DNA of 64,000 nucleotides from CAYQUC01 sp964420605 (GTDB taxonomy: Bacteria > Pseudomonadota > Gammaproteobacteria > UBA6429 > Thiohalophilaceae). Of the stretch, positions 45,285-53,958 are shown in pieces. The position numbers were made by a program, and so were the translations under genes. The notes beneath the pieces were generated by a model. The model ran no database searches. It had not been told where the DNA came from and saw nothing but the letters and a program-made list of their open reading frames with translations. Each line of letters starts with the position of its first letter. The first letter of the stretch is position 1. Where the stretch lies: the NCBI GenBank assembly GCA_964420605.1, contig CAYQUC010000009.1:7193-71192 (forward strand), written 5' to 3'.

Positions 45285-45317
45285 GAATCGCCGATGCCAA
45301 GTGGCCTGTGGCGATTC
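45285..45317. other. Stable hairpin after the RpfC-like gene
   Basis: GAATCGCC and GGCGATTC are perfectly complementary across a 17-nt loop that itself contains a GCCA/TGGC pairing. It starts eight bases after the stop codon. No T-run follows, so it may slow RNA decay or act with Rho rather than as an intrinsic terminator. Confidence 0.55.
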
Positions 45318-45520
45318 CTGTATTACGGGTTGTTCGCGATAGAAAGTAACTAGAGACCATTAAAGTAATTTAACTATTAACCGTTATACTACCTAGAGGG
45401 TTTCTAATTTTTTAAAAAAATAGCACAACAAAGCTGTGTTATTAACACAAATTAGAACTGTAAATTAACGCAAAGGAGATACGTTGTCGCTATCTGCTTA
45501 ACTATATTACTGAGATAGTT

Positions 45521-46366
45521 GTGTCTAAAATTGCATTCATTCTAAAAGAAGCCATCCCTCCATTTCACTTTTTGGCTAAAATAATTCAAACGTTATCTCG
45601 AGCAGAACAAACAACGGATATTCGCGAATTAATACGGGTGATAAAACAAGAACCTGCTACAACTGCAAATATTTTGCAAATTGCAAATTCTGCAGCATTT
45701 ATGGGCAGTAAAAAAACCAGCTCAATAGAAAGTGCTGCTGCTTTAATGGGGATAGAAGGACTTAAAGCCGTGGTACTGTCTAGTGTTGTTGCCGCCAAAT
45801 TTGATACCAAAAAATGTCCCAATTTTAATGCCAAAGATTATTGGTTAGAGTCAGTTTTAACAGGTGAAAACGCTGCATTTATTTATAAACATCTGGTTAA
45901 AAATGATAACTCATATGATGCGGATATTTATTGTATAGGCCTGTTATCCAATATCGGATTGTTATTTTTAATTGATCAATTTCCGGATTTACTCAACATT
46001 ATAATATCCGAAGTATCCGAAGACAAACCATTGTCGACATTACTCATTGAGTCATTTGGGTTAAATGAATTTGAGTTATCGGCCCGACTATTGGACTTTT
46101 GGAAACTCCCTGACATATTTTCAGAAACTGCAAAAAATATAACTAATGATAATTACCGTGATCAATATCTTAACAGTGTAGAGACTATACGAGCAGCTAA
46201 AATAATTACACAACGAACAATTCATAAGATTGAAGATCATCCTACCGATGATGCAATTGATTTAAGTTTACCCAATTTAACGGATAAAAATATTATTGAT
46301 ATCTCTTTTAAGTCAAATAATAATTTAGAAAGAAACAAGTTAATTGCCGAAGCACTTTGTCGTTAA
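45521..46366 (+). CDS. HDOD-domain protein
   Basis: A 281-residue protein made mostly of an HDOD domain (~10-215): I-R-V-I-K-Q-E-P-A-T-T-A-N-I-L-Q-I-A-N-S-A near the start, A-A-A-L-M-G-I-E-G-L-K, and a helical C-terminal part. HDOD proteins lack the metal-binding HD pair and act as scaffolds in signalling, often with c-di-GMP proteins. The start is GTG at 45521, with a weak upstream context. It follows the RpfC-like gene by 244 bp and may be part of the same pathway. It is tail to tail with the histidine-phosphatase gene. Confidence 0.88.
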   Translation: MSKIAFILKEAIPPFHFLAKIIQTLSRAEQTTDIRELIRVIKQEPATTANILQIANSAAFMGSKKTSSIESAAALMGIEGLKAVVLSSVVAAKFDTKKCPNFNAKDYWLESVLTGENAAFIYKHLVKNDNSYDADIYCIGLLSNIGLLFLIDQFPDLLNIIISEVSEDKPLSTLLIESFGLNEFELSARLLDFWKLPDIFSETAKNITNDNYRDQYLNSVETIRAAKIITQRTIHKIEDHPTDDAIDLSLPNLTDKNIIDISFKSNNNLERNKLIAEALCR

Positions 46367-46370
46367 TTTT

Positions 46371-46979
46371 TTATTTTATAACGTTCTCAAAACTAAAACT
46401 ATGGCGTTCAAGAGTTGATGCTCCACCACTGTGAATAATCCGTGTGAAACCAGCATTAAGTACTTTTATACGATATAAACTATTTAACTCTGCTTGAAGA
46501 GCATGGCATATTAATGCTCGAATAACACCAGCATGAGTCACCAACAACACATGTTGGCCACTGTAGCGTTTCGTTATGTTGTTATACACAGCGACCACTC
46601 GAGAGAAAAAACCTGCTAATGCTTCGGCACCAGCAGGACGATTGTTAACCGGATCGAGATAAAAATTATGATATTCATCACGGTTATTGTGTTTGATTTC
46701 ATCGTGAGTATGACCTTCCCACGAACCAAAACCCACTTCTTTTAAATCTTGCTCAACAACAATAGGAACCGCTAATTTTGTTGCGAGTTTCTTAGAAAAA
46801 TCCAAACAGCGTGATAACGGCGAGCTTATTATGACATCCCAATCTGAACAATCAGCAACAGCCAAACGCATTTGTTGCCAACCCAAGTCACTTAACGGAT
46901 CATCAATGCTATTACCACGTATAGCCCGTCCACCTACCGGCTCACCATGACGAATTAAATCGATAATTGTTTTTGCCAT
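46371..46979 (-). CDS. Histidine phosphatase family protein (GpmB/CobC-like)
   Basis: A 202-residue enzyme of the histidine phosphatase superfamily. The catalytic R-H-G-E is at residues ~10-13, the second arginine is in S-S-P-L-S-R-C, the acid in E-V-G-F-G-S-W-E-G, and the second histidine in L-V-T-H-A-G-V-I-R. All four key residues are present, so it should be active, on a phosphorylated sugar or alpha-ribazole phosphate. I start at the ATG at 46979; the GTG just upstream is less likely. It lies 12 bp downstream of the yqhA-like gene on the same strand and may be cotranscribed. Confidence 0.9.
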   Translation of the reverse strand: MAKTIIDLIRHGEPVGGRAIRGNSIDDPLSDLGWQQMRLAVADCSDWDVIISSPLSRCLDFSKKLATKLAVPIVVEQDLKEVGFGSWEGHTHDEIKHNNRDEYHNFYLDPVNNRPAGAEALAGFFSRVVAVYNNITKRYSGQHVLLVTHAGVIRALICHALQAELNSLYRIKVLNAGFTRIIHSGGASTLERHSFSFENVIK

Positions 46980-46991
46980 CACGATAAACTA

Positions 46992-47543
46992 TTACTTCTC
47001 AGCGTGACCGTGTGCGTCAATTAACGTTTTAGTCATGATTCTATCAGTGTAGGCCATCGCAACAGCCGATAAAATAAAGGTAAGGTGAATAACAACTTGC
47101 CACTTAATCGTTGCTTCGGACATTTGATCGGCATTGATAAACGTTTTTAATAAATGAATTGATGATATACCAATCAGTGCCATTGATAATTTAATTTTCA
47201 TCGTTGCAGCATTAACATGCGATAACCATTCAGGTTGATCCGGATGTTCACGAAGGTTTAACCGTGCCACAAACGTTTCGTAACCCCCAATTATCACCAT
47301 AATGAGCAGGTTCGCTATCATAACCACATCAATCAAGCCCAATACGATTAACATAATTTCAGCTTCTGTGATTGTTGCCGCACTAGCGACAAGATGTATG
47401 AGTTCCATCATAAAATGGAAAACATACACTCCTTGTGCAACGATAAGACCGAGATATAGTGGTGCCTGTAGCCAACGGCTCCAAAAAATTAGTTGTGCCA
47501 TCATATCAGTCGGACGGTTACGCTTTGGATTAGTATTACTCAT
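46992..47543 (-). CDS. yqhA: YqhA-family (UPF0114) membrane protein
   Basis: A 183-residue protein with four TM helices (~25-48, ~65-88, ~115-135, ~150-170). The stretch W-S-R-W-L-Q-A-P-L-Y-L-G-L and E-T-F-V-A-R-L-N at the loops identify the UPF0114/YqhA family. The function is unknown. The histidine phosphatase gene starts 12 bp downstream. Confidence 0.9.
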   Translation of the reverse strand: MSNTNPKRNRPTDMMAQLIFWSRWLQAPLYLGLIVAQGVYVFHFMMELIHLVASAATITEAEIMLIVLGLIDVVMIANLLIMVIIGGYETFVARLNLREHPDQPEWLSHVNAATMKIKLSMALIGISSIHLLKTFINADQMSEATIKWQVVIHLTFILSAVAMAYTDRIMTKTLIDAHGHAEK

Positions 47544-47702
47544 CGAAGTGCCTCATATCTTTCAAAATTCAGTAGTTTACCAAATATTCCATCCAGAATA
47601 CTGAATATTGGGACATAAATTGAAGAAGGCGACTTGATATTGACTACTTTATGAGCGAAATATGTTAAATATAGGAAAATTCATAAACATATGCTTATAA
47701 AT

Positions 47703-47915
47703 TCAGAGTTGAGTGATTTTTTTGAATTTAAAGTTTTCATCATATTCCAAACAAAACCGTCCATGAATACCATCATGGCCGATGTACTTTTGTAAAATAT
47801 TGACAGGGAATTGGACTCTGCGACCCTCAGAGCAACTAGCAGTAACCGTTGTTACACCTTTGTAATATTTTTTTAACTCGGTTTTGCTGATGTGTAGTTT
47901 TATGTCGAATTGCAT
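47703..47915 (-). CDS. DUF2835 protein
   Basis: A 70-residue protein matching DUF2835: F-D-I-K-L-H-I-S-K-T-E-L-K-K-Y-Y-K-G, then G-R-R-V-Q-F-P-V-N-I-L-Q-K-Y, and G-I-H-G-R-F. The G-R-R-V-Q-F-P motif is the family hallmark. It is cytoplasmic and its function is unknown; a PilZ-like small beta fold is possible but not shown. The ORF starts at ATG 47915. The tandem-repeat array lies upstream. Confidence 0.88.
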   Translation of the reverse strand: MQFDIKLHISKTELKKYYKGVTTVTASCSEGRRVQFPVNILQKYIGHDGIHGRFCLEYDENFKFKKITQL

Positions 47916-47977
47916 ATCGATATTGAATGTAACTGTTGCCTCATTAACTATATCTAGTTTTTTACAAGTTCAGTGCC

Positions 47978-48010
47978 TTCCCACTAAAGACTCGTGGGAA
48001 AGATGTTTTT
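47978..48010 (+). other. Hairpin with T-run beside the repeat array
   Basis: TTCCCAC pairs with GTGGGAA across nine bases, followed by AGATGTTTTT. It looks like an intrinsic terminator on the plus strand, but no plus-strand gene precedes it. I record it as a structure without a clear role. Confidence 0.4.
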
Positions 48011-48236
48011 CGATGACTTCAAATTTCGATGACTTCAAATTTCGATGACTTCAAATTTCGATNNNNNNNNNNNNNNNNNNNNNNNNNNNNNNNNNNNNNN
48101 NNNNNNNNNNNNNNNNNNNNNNNNNNNNNNNNNNNNNNNNNNNNNNNNNNNNNNNNNNNNNNCTTCAAATTTCGATGACTTCAAATTTCGATGACTTCAA
48201 ATTTCGATGACTTCAAATTTCGATGACTTCAAAAAA
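48011..48236. repeat. 16-bp tandem repeat array, interrupted by an assembly gap
   Basis: The unit CGATGACTTCAAATTT is repeated head to tail without spacers. Three complete copies and a partial one precede the gap; a partial, three complete and one variant copy follow it. All complete copies are identical. The last copy ends in an A-run that continues into an 18-bp palindrome A7-TATA-T7 (48231-48248). The array lies between the stop of the FHA gene and the start of the DUF2835 gene. Confidence 0.95.
48063..48162. other. Assembly gap of 100 N
   Basis: Exactly 100 undetermined bases inside the tandem array. A fixed length of 100 usually marks a gap of unknown size, so the true array may be much longer and could contain other sequence. 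Confidence 0.98.
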
Positions 48237-48249
48237 ATATATTTTTTTG

Positions 48250-49338
48250 TTATTCGCAGAAGAAGTAGATTAGGTGTTCATTGCTTGGAGAAATAGATTT
48301 TCCCAGGCAAATTAAACCACAACCTGAAATTGGATATTCCTCTTGCTGTATGTATATTTCTTTACCGCCTTGCGGTTTAATAAAAGTACCATTGGTTGAT
48401 TGATCAATTAAAACAAATTTACCTTTACGGTAAATAAATGAGGCATGATGCCGCGATACAAATTCAGATAACACCGTGAGATTAGAACTATTATCTCGCC
48501 CAACTTGAAATGACTGTGTTTTTGAACTCAATTCATTCAAGTTTTCATGGTATGTTAAAAATAATTTAGCATTCTTCTTAAACGGCAAAAACTTTGAATC
48601 AGTACTAATATTTTGAGTAATATTACTATCTGTTATTGGCAATTCTTGAGAGTCATCATTAATTAAAATCTGTTTACTAATTCGTTTTAACGACTCCTCT
48701 TCTAAAAGAAGAAAACTATCGGTCTTTCTAATTAAATATTTAGCTAGATGATCCAGAAATTTATCATTTATAGATTCATTATCAAGGCGATAAACACTCT
48801 CCCCCAATTTTTCAAAATTGGATACCACAACATTAATAGTATTAGAATATTCAGCGGCAGTAAAAATAAATGACACGGGTATATCTGTTTGTATTTCTAT
48901 CTCATCAATCGTTTGATAATCAGGATTTATAACACCTTGGCTTTCATCCGCAATTAAGCCATACGACAAAAGCTCGCTGAGTTTATCATTAAAGTTTTCA
49001 AAATCTTTTCGTTTAAATACAAATTTACTTTCATTGCTATGCATCCAAAACCTTAATTCTAAGGTTTCTACTTTTCGCTTGCTCGAAAGTGATAGCTCAT
49101 AATCTGCTTGGAATGATTCATTAATCTGATATTTATTGAATATAGTATAAATTACTTTAACTTCTGGCCGAACTTGATTTAGCCGATTGACGATTTTCCG
49201 TAGATATTCATGAATATCAAATAGTGCTTTTACTGCCTCGCCCTGAATCGCGTCATCATTATTACTCCAAGCTTCATCAACACCTTTTTTAACTTTGAGT
49301 AATTGCGCTTGTTTGGTTAATTCTTCTAATATTTCCAC
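48250..49338 (-). CDS. FHA-domain protein
   Basis: A 362-residue protein with a C-terminal forkhead-associated domain (~265-345): F-Q-V-G-R-D-N-S-S-N-L, S-R-H-H-A-S-F, and Q-S-T-N-G-T-F-I. These are the conserved phosphothreonine-binding residues. The N-terminal 260 residues have no match I recognise; they look alpha/beta with alternating charged helices and hydrophobic strands. The start is GTG at 49338 with AAAGGG seven bases upstream. FHA proteins read Ser/Thr phosphorylation; no kinase gene of that type lies in the window. The tandem repeat follows its stop directly. Confidence 0.88.
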   Translation of the reverse strand: MEILEELTKQAQLLKVKKGVDEAWSNNDDAIQGEAVKALFDIHEYLRKIVNRLNQVRPEVKVIYTIFNKYQINESFQADYELSLSSKRKVETLELRFWMHSNESKFVFKRKDFENFNDKLSELLSYGLIADESQGVINPDYQTIDEIEIQTDIPVSFIFTAAEYSNTINVVVSNFEKLGESVYRLDNESINDKFLDHLAKYLIRKTDSFLLLEEESLKRISKQILINDDSQELPITDSNITQNISTDSKFLPFKKNAKLFLTYHENLNELSSKTQSFQVGRDNSSNLTVLSEFVSRHHASFIYRKGKFVLIDQSTNGTFIKPQGGKEIYIQQEEYPISGCGLICLGKSISPSNEHLIYFFCE

Positions 49339-49568
49339 ATGCGACCCTTTTAACTAATTTTATTATTACCAGCTAGACTTTCCATACTGTTGAGATCAGT
49401 CCCTTATCTTCACATAATTTTAATAATGTAAAGATAATAATAGCCTATGATTATAACTAGGAAAGCACACTCATAATAATTGTTTAATAAAAATCACTAA
49501 AGTTTGTGAATTACGACTTAACATGTTCACATTATATACGTAGTTATATTAGGGTAACTGTATTCTAT

Positions 49569-50474
49569 TTAACACTTGTCATCATTCAGAATAGCCAATA
49601 CCCATGCATCAATAGCATTCTTGGACTCCACCGGTTTTTCAGTGAGCAGCCAATGATTGGCATCAATCACTTGTGTGCCGCTATTTGGAAACTGCTTAAT
49701 ATGCCACTGGGTGAGCTCAATATTACTCACCGTCGCACCTTTTGATAATAAACACAAAACAGGAGATAGAATTTGACTTAATGTCGGAATTTTTCGTGAA
49801 ACTTCAAACATATCCTGACAATAATTCACAAATGGCATGTAAACTAAATCTTCAAAAGGATTCATATACAGTTCAGCAATATTACTTTGTGTCGATGAGC
49901 TCAAAATTTCTCGCGTTTTTATATCCAGTTGATGCAAATCACGGTACGGTAAATTTTTTTTATTAAAACCCAATTTTGATTTTAACAATAAAAAATAAAT
50001 TATAGATAATAAAACGTATCGAAATCGTCGTATTATATTCAATGAACCTTTTAGCGCCTGCGGAAACACGGGATCAATTAGCACTAAACCAATGATGTAG
50101 TCTGAATTTTTAAATGCAAATTGCATTGCTATTTGTGCACCAAGACTGTGGCCAATAATGATAAGTTTACTGTATTTTTCTTGAATGACTATTTGCTTAA
50201 TGTCTTCACACCAATCCCAAGTTGAAATTCTATCGTAATTCATGGATTTACCGTGGCCTCGTAAATCCATACGAATAATATCAACCTGCTTAGTTAAAAC
50301 ACTGGTGGAAACAAATTCAGTCCAGCGAGTCATATTACTGGCTAAGCCATGTAATAATAACACCGCCGTCTGTCTGCCAGAGCTGTTATTTAAGGCTGAT
50401 GCTCGAGACACTTTATAGGTAATCACCGCTTTATTTTTCGTGTTGATTGTTTTCTCTATTTCAGTCATATTCAT
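49569..50474 (-). CDS. Alpha/beta hydrolase
   Basis: A 301-residue alpha/beta-hydrolase. The oxyanion-hole region L-L-L-H-G-L-A-S-N, the nucleophile elbow I-G-H-S-L-G-A-Q, the acid region and the histidine in D-A-N-H-W-L-L are visible, so it should be catalytically active. The stretch M-D-L-R-G-H-G-K-S is typical of esterases, haloperoxidases and epoxide hydrolases. The substrate is unknown. It has its own upstream region and is divergent from the cytochrome b561 gene. Confidence 0.88.
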   Translation of the reverse strand: MNMTEIEKTINTKNKAVITYKVSRASALNNSSGRQTAVLLLHGLASNMTRWTEFVSTSVLTKQVDIIRMDLRGHGKSMNYDRISTWDWCEDIKQIVIQEKYSKLIIIGHSLGAQIAMQFAFKNSDYIIGLVLIDPVFPQALKGSLNIIRRFRYVLLSIIYFLLLKSKLGFNKKNLPYRDLHQLDIKTREILSSSTQSNIAELYMNPFEDLVYMPFVNYCQDMFEVSRKIPTLSQILSPVLCLLSKGATVSNIELTQWHIKQFPNSGTQVIDANHWLLTEKPVESKNAIDAWVLAILNDDKC

Positions 50475-50647
50475 ATTTTTAGTGTATTAATTTAAACAAC
50501 GCAATTTTTCTAATTTCTGCAGTCTATCCCTTATCTTGTTATTATATCGATTATTTCGATTTTAACAGTAAGCTTAATTGGTCATGTTTTAAGCATTACT
50601 TAATCTTAGTTTGTTAAGCTAGGGTTTTATTCAGGAGCTAATTTTAA

Positions 50648-51223
50648 ATGCACACAAATGATATAAAAGTCTGGGATATTGTAGTTAGACTATTTCATTG
50701 GTCATTAGTCACCACTTTTTTTATTTGTTTTATAACAGAAGATAGTTCAAGCGTGCACATTTATTCTGGTTATCTCATTATTTTATTAATAGCCGTTCGT
50801 TTTATCTGGGGTTTTATCGGTACTAAATATGCACGATTTAAAAGTTTTATCGTGGCTCCGAAAGCCGTCATTCAGTATTTAAAAGATATGCTGAAGAATA
50901 ACAACCGCCGATATTTAGGCCACAATCCGGCTGGCTCAGCCATGATTGTTGTATTAATAAGCAGTATCGTAATTACTTGCATAACTGGGGTTGTGTTATA
51001 TGCCGTTGATGACCACTCAGGGCCGCTCGCGTTTTTACTTGGAAATGGTTACGGCCGTTATGAAAATATATTAGAAGAAGGCCACGAATTCTTTTCTAAC
51101 TTTTCATTATTTTTAATTGTATTACACGTATCAGGGGTAATCATTGCGGGTAAACAGCATAATGAAAATTTAGTCAAATCAATGATACACGGCTACAAGA
51201 AACCTTCAATCAATTCTAAATAA
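50648..51223 (+). CDS. Cytochrome b561-family protein
   Basis: A 191-residue protein with four TM helices and histidines placed as in di-haem b-type cytochromes: W-D-I-V-V-R-L-F-H-W at the start, S-V-H-I-Y-S-G-Y in TM2, E-E-G-H-E-F-F-S-N and L-H-V-S-G-V near the end. It would pass electrons across the inner membrane, possibly to a soluble c-type cytochrome. AGGAG precedes the ATG. The regulator and kinase genes follow at 43 bp, an arrangement common for QseBC-like systems, so they may be one operon. Confidence 0.88.
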   Translation: MHTNDIKVWDIVVRLFHWSLVTTFFICFITEDSSSVHIYSGYLIILLIAVRFIWGFIGTKYARFKSFIVAPKAVIQYLKDMLKNNNRRYLGHNPAGSAMIVVLISSIVITCITGVVLYAVDDHSGPLAFLLGNGYGRYENILEEGHEFFSNFSLFLIVLHVSGVIIAGKQHNENLVKSMIHGYKKPSINSK

Positions 51224-51266
51224 AACGAATTGGCACATAAACTTACATTAAGGCAGGCACTTAAAA

Positions 51267-51932
51267 ATGAGACTATTACTGGTTGAAGATGATAATTTAC
51301 TTGGCGATGGCCTCTATGTTGGTCTTAAACAAGCAGAGTACACCGTTGATTGGGTAATGGATGGTGAAGCTGCAAATCACGCACTAATGAATGAAAGTTT
51401 CGACTTGGTGGTTCTTGATTTAAGCTTGCCACACATGTCCGGCATTGAGGTTTTGCAAGCTCTGCGACAGCGTAATGACACAATCCCTGTTTTAATATTA
51501 ACGGCCATGGATTCTGTTGAAAATCGAATCCAAGGATTAGACAGTGGTGCCGATGACTATTTGATTAAACCATTTGATCTAGACGAACTGTGTGCCCGCT
51601 TGAGAGCGCTCACTCGTCGCTATTCAGGACGCAGTGATCCAATATTATCCCATGGCACTCTCGAACTTAACCCTGCCGCGCATACCGTATCAAAAGATGG
51701 ACAATCAGTGTCATTGTCTTCTCGTGAATTCGTTTTATTATTGTTCCTTATGGAAAATGTCGGTCGAGTCTCATCAAGAACCCGCTTAGAAGAAACACTC
51801 TACGGTTGGGACGGTGAAATTGAAAGTAACTCACTTGAAGTATTTATACACCACCTACGTAAAAAAATAGGTAGCGATATAATTAAAACTGTTCGAGGTG
51901 TAGGTTACATGATTGAGAAGCCGAGTTGCTAG
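51267..51932 (+). CDS. OmpR/PhoB-family response regulator (QseB-like)
   Basis: A 221-residue regulator. The receiver (~1-115) has V-E-D-D-N, V-L-D-L-S-L-P as phospho-aspartate site, T in L-T-A-M-D and K in I-K-P-F. The C-terminal winged helix (~125-218) has the usual L-S-S-R-E-F-V-L-L and V-R-G-V-G-Y at the end. Sequence type is close to QseB/PmrA/TctD. The kinase gene overlaps its end by seven bases. Upstream of it lies the cytochrome b561 gene, a likely target or operon partner. Confidence 0.92.
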   Translation: MRLLLVEDDNLLGDGLYVGLKQAEYTVDWVMDGEAANHALMNESFDLVVLDLSLPHMSGIEVLQALRQRNDTIPVLILTAMDSVENRIQGLDSGADDYLIKPFDLDELCARLRALTRRYSGRSDPILSHGTLELNPAAHTVSKDGQSVSLSSREFVLLLFLMENVGRVSSRTRLEETLYGWDGEIESNSLEVFIHHLRKKIGSDIIKTVRGVGYMIEKPSC

Positions 51933-53347
51933 ATTCAATACGAAATAGATTATTATTATTACTGTTACTAATAATTTCGTTCATAGGTGGTATTACCATG
52001 TATCGGAGTTATCGAGATGCCAATCATGAAGTTCAAGAACTATTTGATGCACAACTAGCACAATCTTCTCGTTCACTACAAGCCATTGTACTCTACAATA
52101 TAAAAGCTATCGATAATTTTAGTGCTCAGGAAATATTAGATTTTCCAAACACAACCGCCAATACAGATCCCATTAACGAATATGATCTTCGCGATAGCCA
52201 TTCTTATGAAAGAAAAATGGCTTTTCAAGTATGGGAAAAAAATAAACGTCTCATTCTGCGTTCAGCTTCTGCACCGATAATTCCATTAAACAAAAATGCA
52301 CTAACCCCCAAATCCAGAGGTTTTTCCGATGTAGAAATCCAAAATGACAAATGGCGCGTTTTTAGTTTATGGGATAAAGAATATCATTACTTAATTCAAG
52401 TTGGTGAACGTTACGCCATTAGAGATGAGCTTACCTCCGAAATAGTAAAACATCTATTATTACCATCAATAACATCAATTCCAATTTTAGCGTTAATGAT
52501 CTGGTTTGGAATTGGTCGTGGCTTATACCCCTTACGAAAAGTAGCTAAAGAAGTAACCCGGCGTGATACAGCTCATCTGGAACCCATTAAATTAAACAAT
52601 GTTCCCATAGAAGTTAGACCCGTCATTATCGAATTAAATGCATTATTTTATCGCGTACAAACTGCAATGGATAAAGAGCGTCAATTCACTGATGACGCTG
52701 CTCATGAATTACGTACACCACTAGCGGCACTTAAAATACAAGCACAAGTAGCCAATACTGCCAAATCCGATAAAGATAGAAAAGCGGCACTAAATAATAT
52801 TTTAAGTAGTGTCGATCGCGCGACGCATTTGGTGCAACAAATGCTGGTACTCGCTCGATTGGGTTCCGATGAAGTAAAACAATCTAAAGCAAACTCAATT
52901 AACCTTCAAAAAGTTTCAGAAGAAATCATTGCCCAACTAGCACGCAAAGCAATTGATAAAAACATAAATTTGTCATTTGAATGCAAAACCGAACAAATGA
53001 TTTTTGGTGAGACTGTAAATTTTGAAATTTTATTAACAAATATTGTCGACAATGCCATTAACTACACACCTAGCGGTGGCAATATCATTATAGAAATAAA
53101 AGAAACTCAGAATAGCATTGAACTTAGCGTAACCGATACCGGGCTCGGCATTTCTAATAAAAATATTGAGCGTGTTTTTGAACGTTATTTTCGTGTTAGA
53201 GGTTCATCTGCAGAGGGTTGTGGCTTGGGACTTACTATATCAAAAAAATGTGCTGAACAATTAAATGCCGTAATCAAATTCAGTAATCCTGAAAACGGCA
53301 TTGGTTTAAAAGCCAACATCACCTTCCCCAAACAGGATTCAATATAA
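51926..53347 (+). CDS. Sensor histidine kinase (QseC-like)
   Basis: A 473-residue kinase with TM1 (~7-25), a periplasmic region (~26-165) and TM2 (~166-188), HAMP-like linker, HisKA with D-A-A-H-E-L-R-T-P-L and HATPase with N-A-I-N-Y-T, D-T-G-L-G-I and G-C-G-L-G-L. The start is TTG at 51926; no better start lies before TM1. It overlaps the regulator gene by seven bases, so the two are coupled. The layout is that of QseC/TctE. The signal cannot be told. The next gene is convergent, 11 bp away. Confidence 0.9.
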   Translation: MLDSIRNRLLLLLLLIISFIGGITMYRSYRDANHEVQELFDAQLAQSSRSLQAIVLYNIKAIDNFSAQEILDFPNTTANTDPINEYDLRDSHSYERKMAFQVWEKNKRLILRSASAPIIPLNKNALTPKSRGFSDVEIQNDKWRVFSLWDKEYHYLIQVGERYAIRDELTSEIVKHLLLPSITSIPILALMIWFGIGRGLYPLRKVAKEVTRRDTAHLEPIKLNNVPIEVRPVIIELNALFYRVQTAMDKERQFTDDAAHELRTPLAALKIQAQVANTAKSDKDRKAALNNILSSVDRATHLVQQMLVLARLGSDEVKQSKANSINLQKVSEEIIAQLARKAIDKNINLSFECKTEQMIFGETVNFEILLTNIVDNAINYTPSGGNIIIEIKETQNSIELSVTDTGLGISNKNIERVFERYFRVRGSSAEGCGLGLTISKKCAEQLNAVIKFSNPENGIGLKANITFPKQDSI

Positions 53348-53358
53348 TTATTATATGC

Positions 53359-53817
53359 TTATATATTTGGCTTTGATGTTAACGAATCTTCAATCTTTGA
53401 AACAAGTTTATAAGCAATAAAACCACCTAAAATTGATCCAGAAATAAATAATATTAATTCAGTATCAATACCCGATATTTTGTAGCTAGTATTTTTTATC
53501 CCAAAAAGAAACAATAGTATAATATTAGGCCAAACGATTGGAATAAAAAATACAATCACCATAAATATTTTTTTATAAACGGGAATTGCTATATACGTTG
53601 AGACTGAAACACAAAAAGACGAAAACATAAAAGCAGTAAAAATGGCGCAATAAATATATAACTCTCTACTCGATGAAGCCACATGAGCAAATGCCATATT
53701 ATCAATAACGTTAACAAACACCGCGACAATAAGTAAACTTGCAATATAAATTGAAACTAACATCGGTATAATAACAATCCATACTGACGTTACAGTGGCA
53801 AAACGATCATCTAGCAT
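53359..53817 (-). CDS. Hypothetical membrane protein
   Basis: A 152-residue protein with four predicted TM helices (~14-36, ~50-74, ~83-104, ~117-138) and a short charged C-terminus. I recognise no family. It is transcribed alone, tail to tail with the kinase gene. Hydrophobicity and a clear ATG start support that it is real. Confidence 0.65.
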   Translation of the reverse strand: MLDDRFATVTSVWIVIIPMLVSIYIASLLIVAVFVNVIDNMAFAHVASSSRELYIYCAIFTAFMFSSFCVSVSTYIAIPVYKKIFMVIVFFIPIVWPNIILLFLFGIKNTSYKISGIDTELILFISGSILGGFIAYKLVSKIEDSLTSKPNI

Positions 53818-53958
53818 AAAGAGCTTTCCTGTAATTTAAATTAAAGTATACAGAGAAAAAAACATCATGAATACTTGAAAACTACAGGGCTTTTCAAATG
53901 TGAGAACCAACTGGTTATTTATGATTTTAATAGTATTGATGCAGGAATAACAAAAATA

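Noticed and set aside
48011..48236. Tandem repeat read as CRISPR array
   Set aside because: The 16-bp units abut without spacers, and no cas gene lies in the window.
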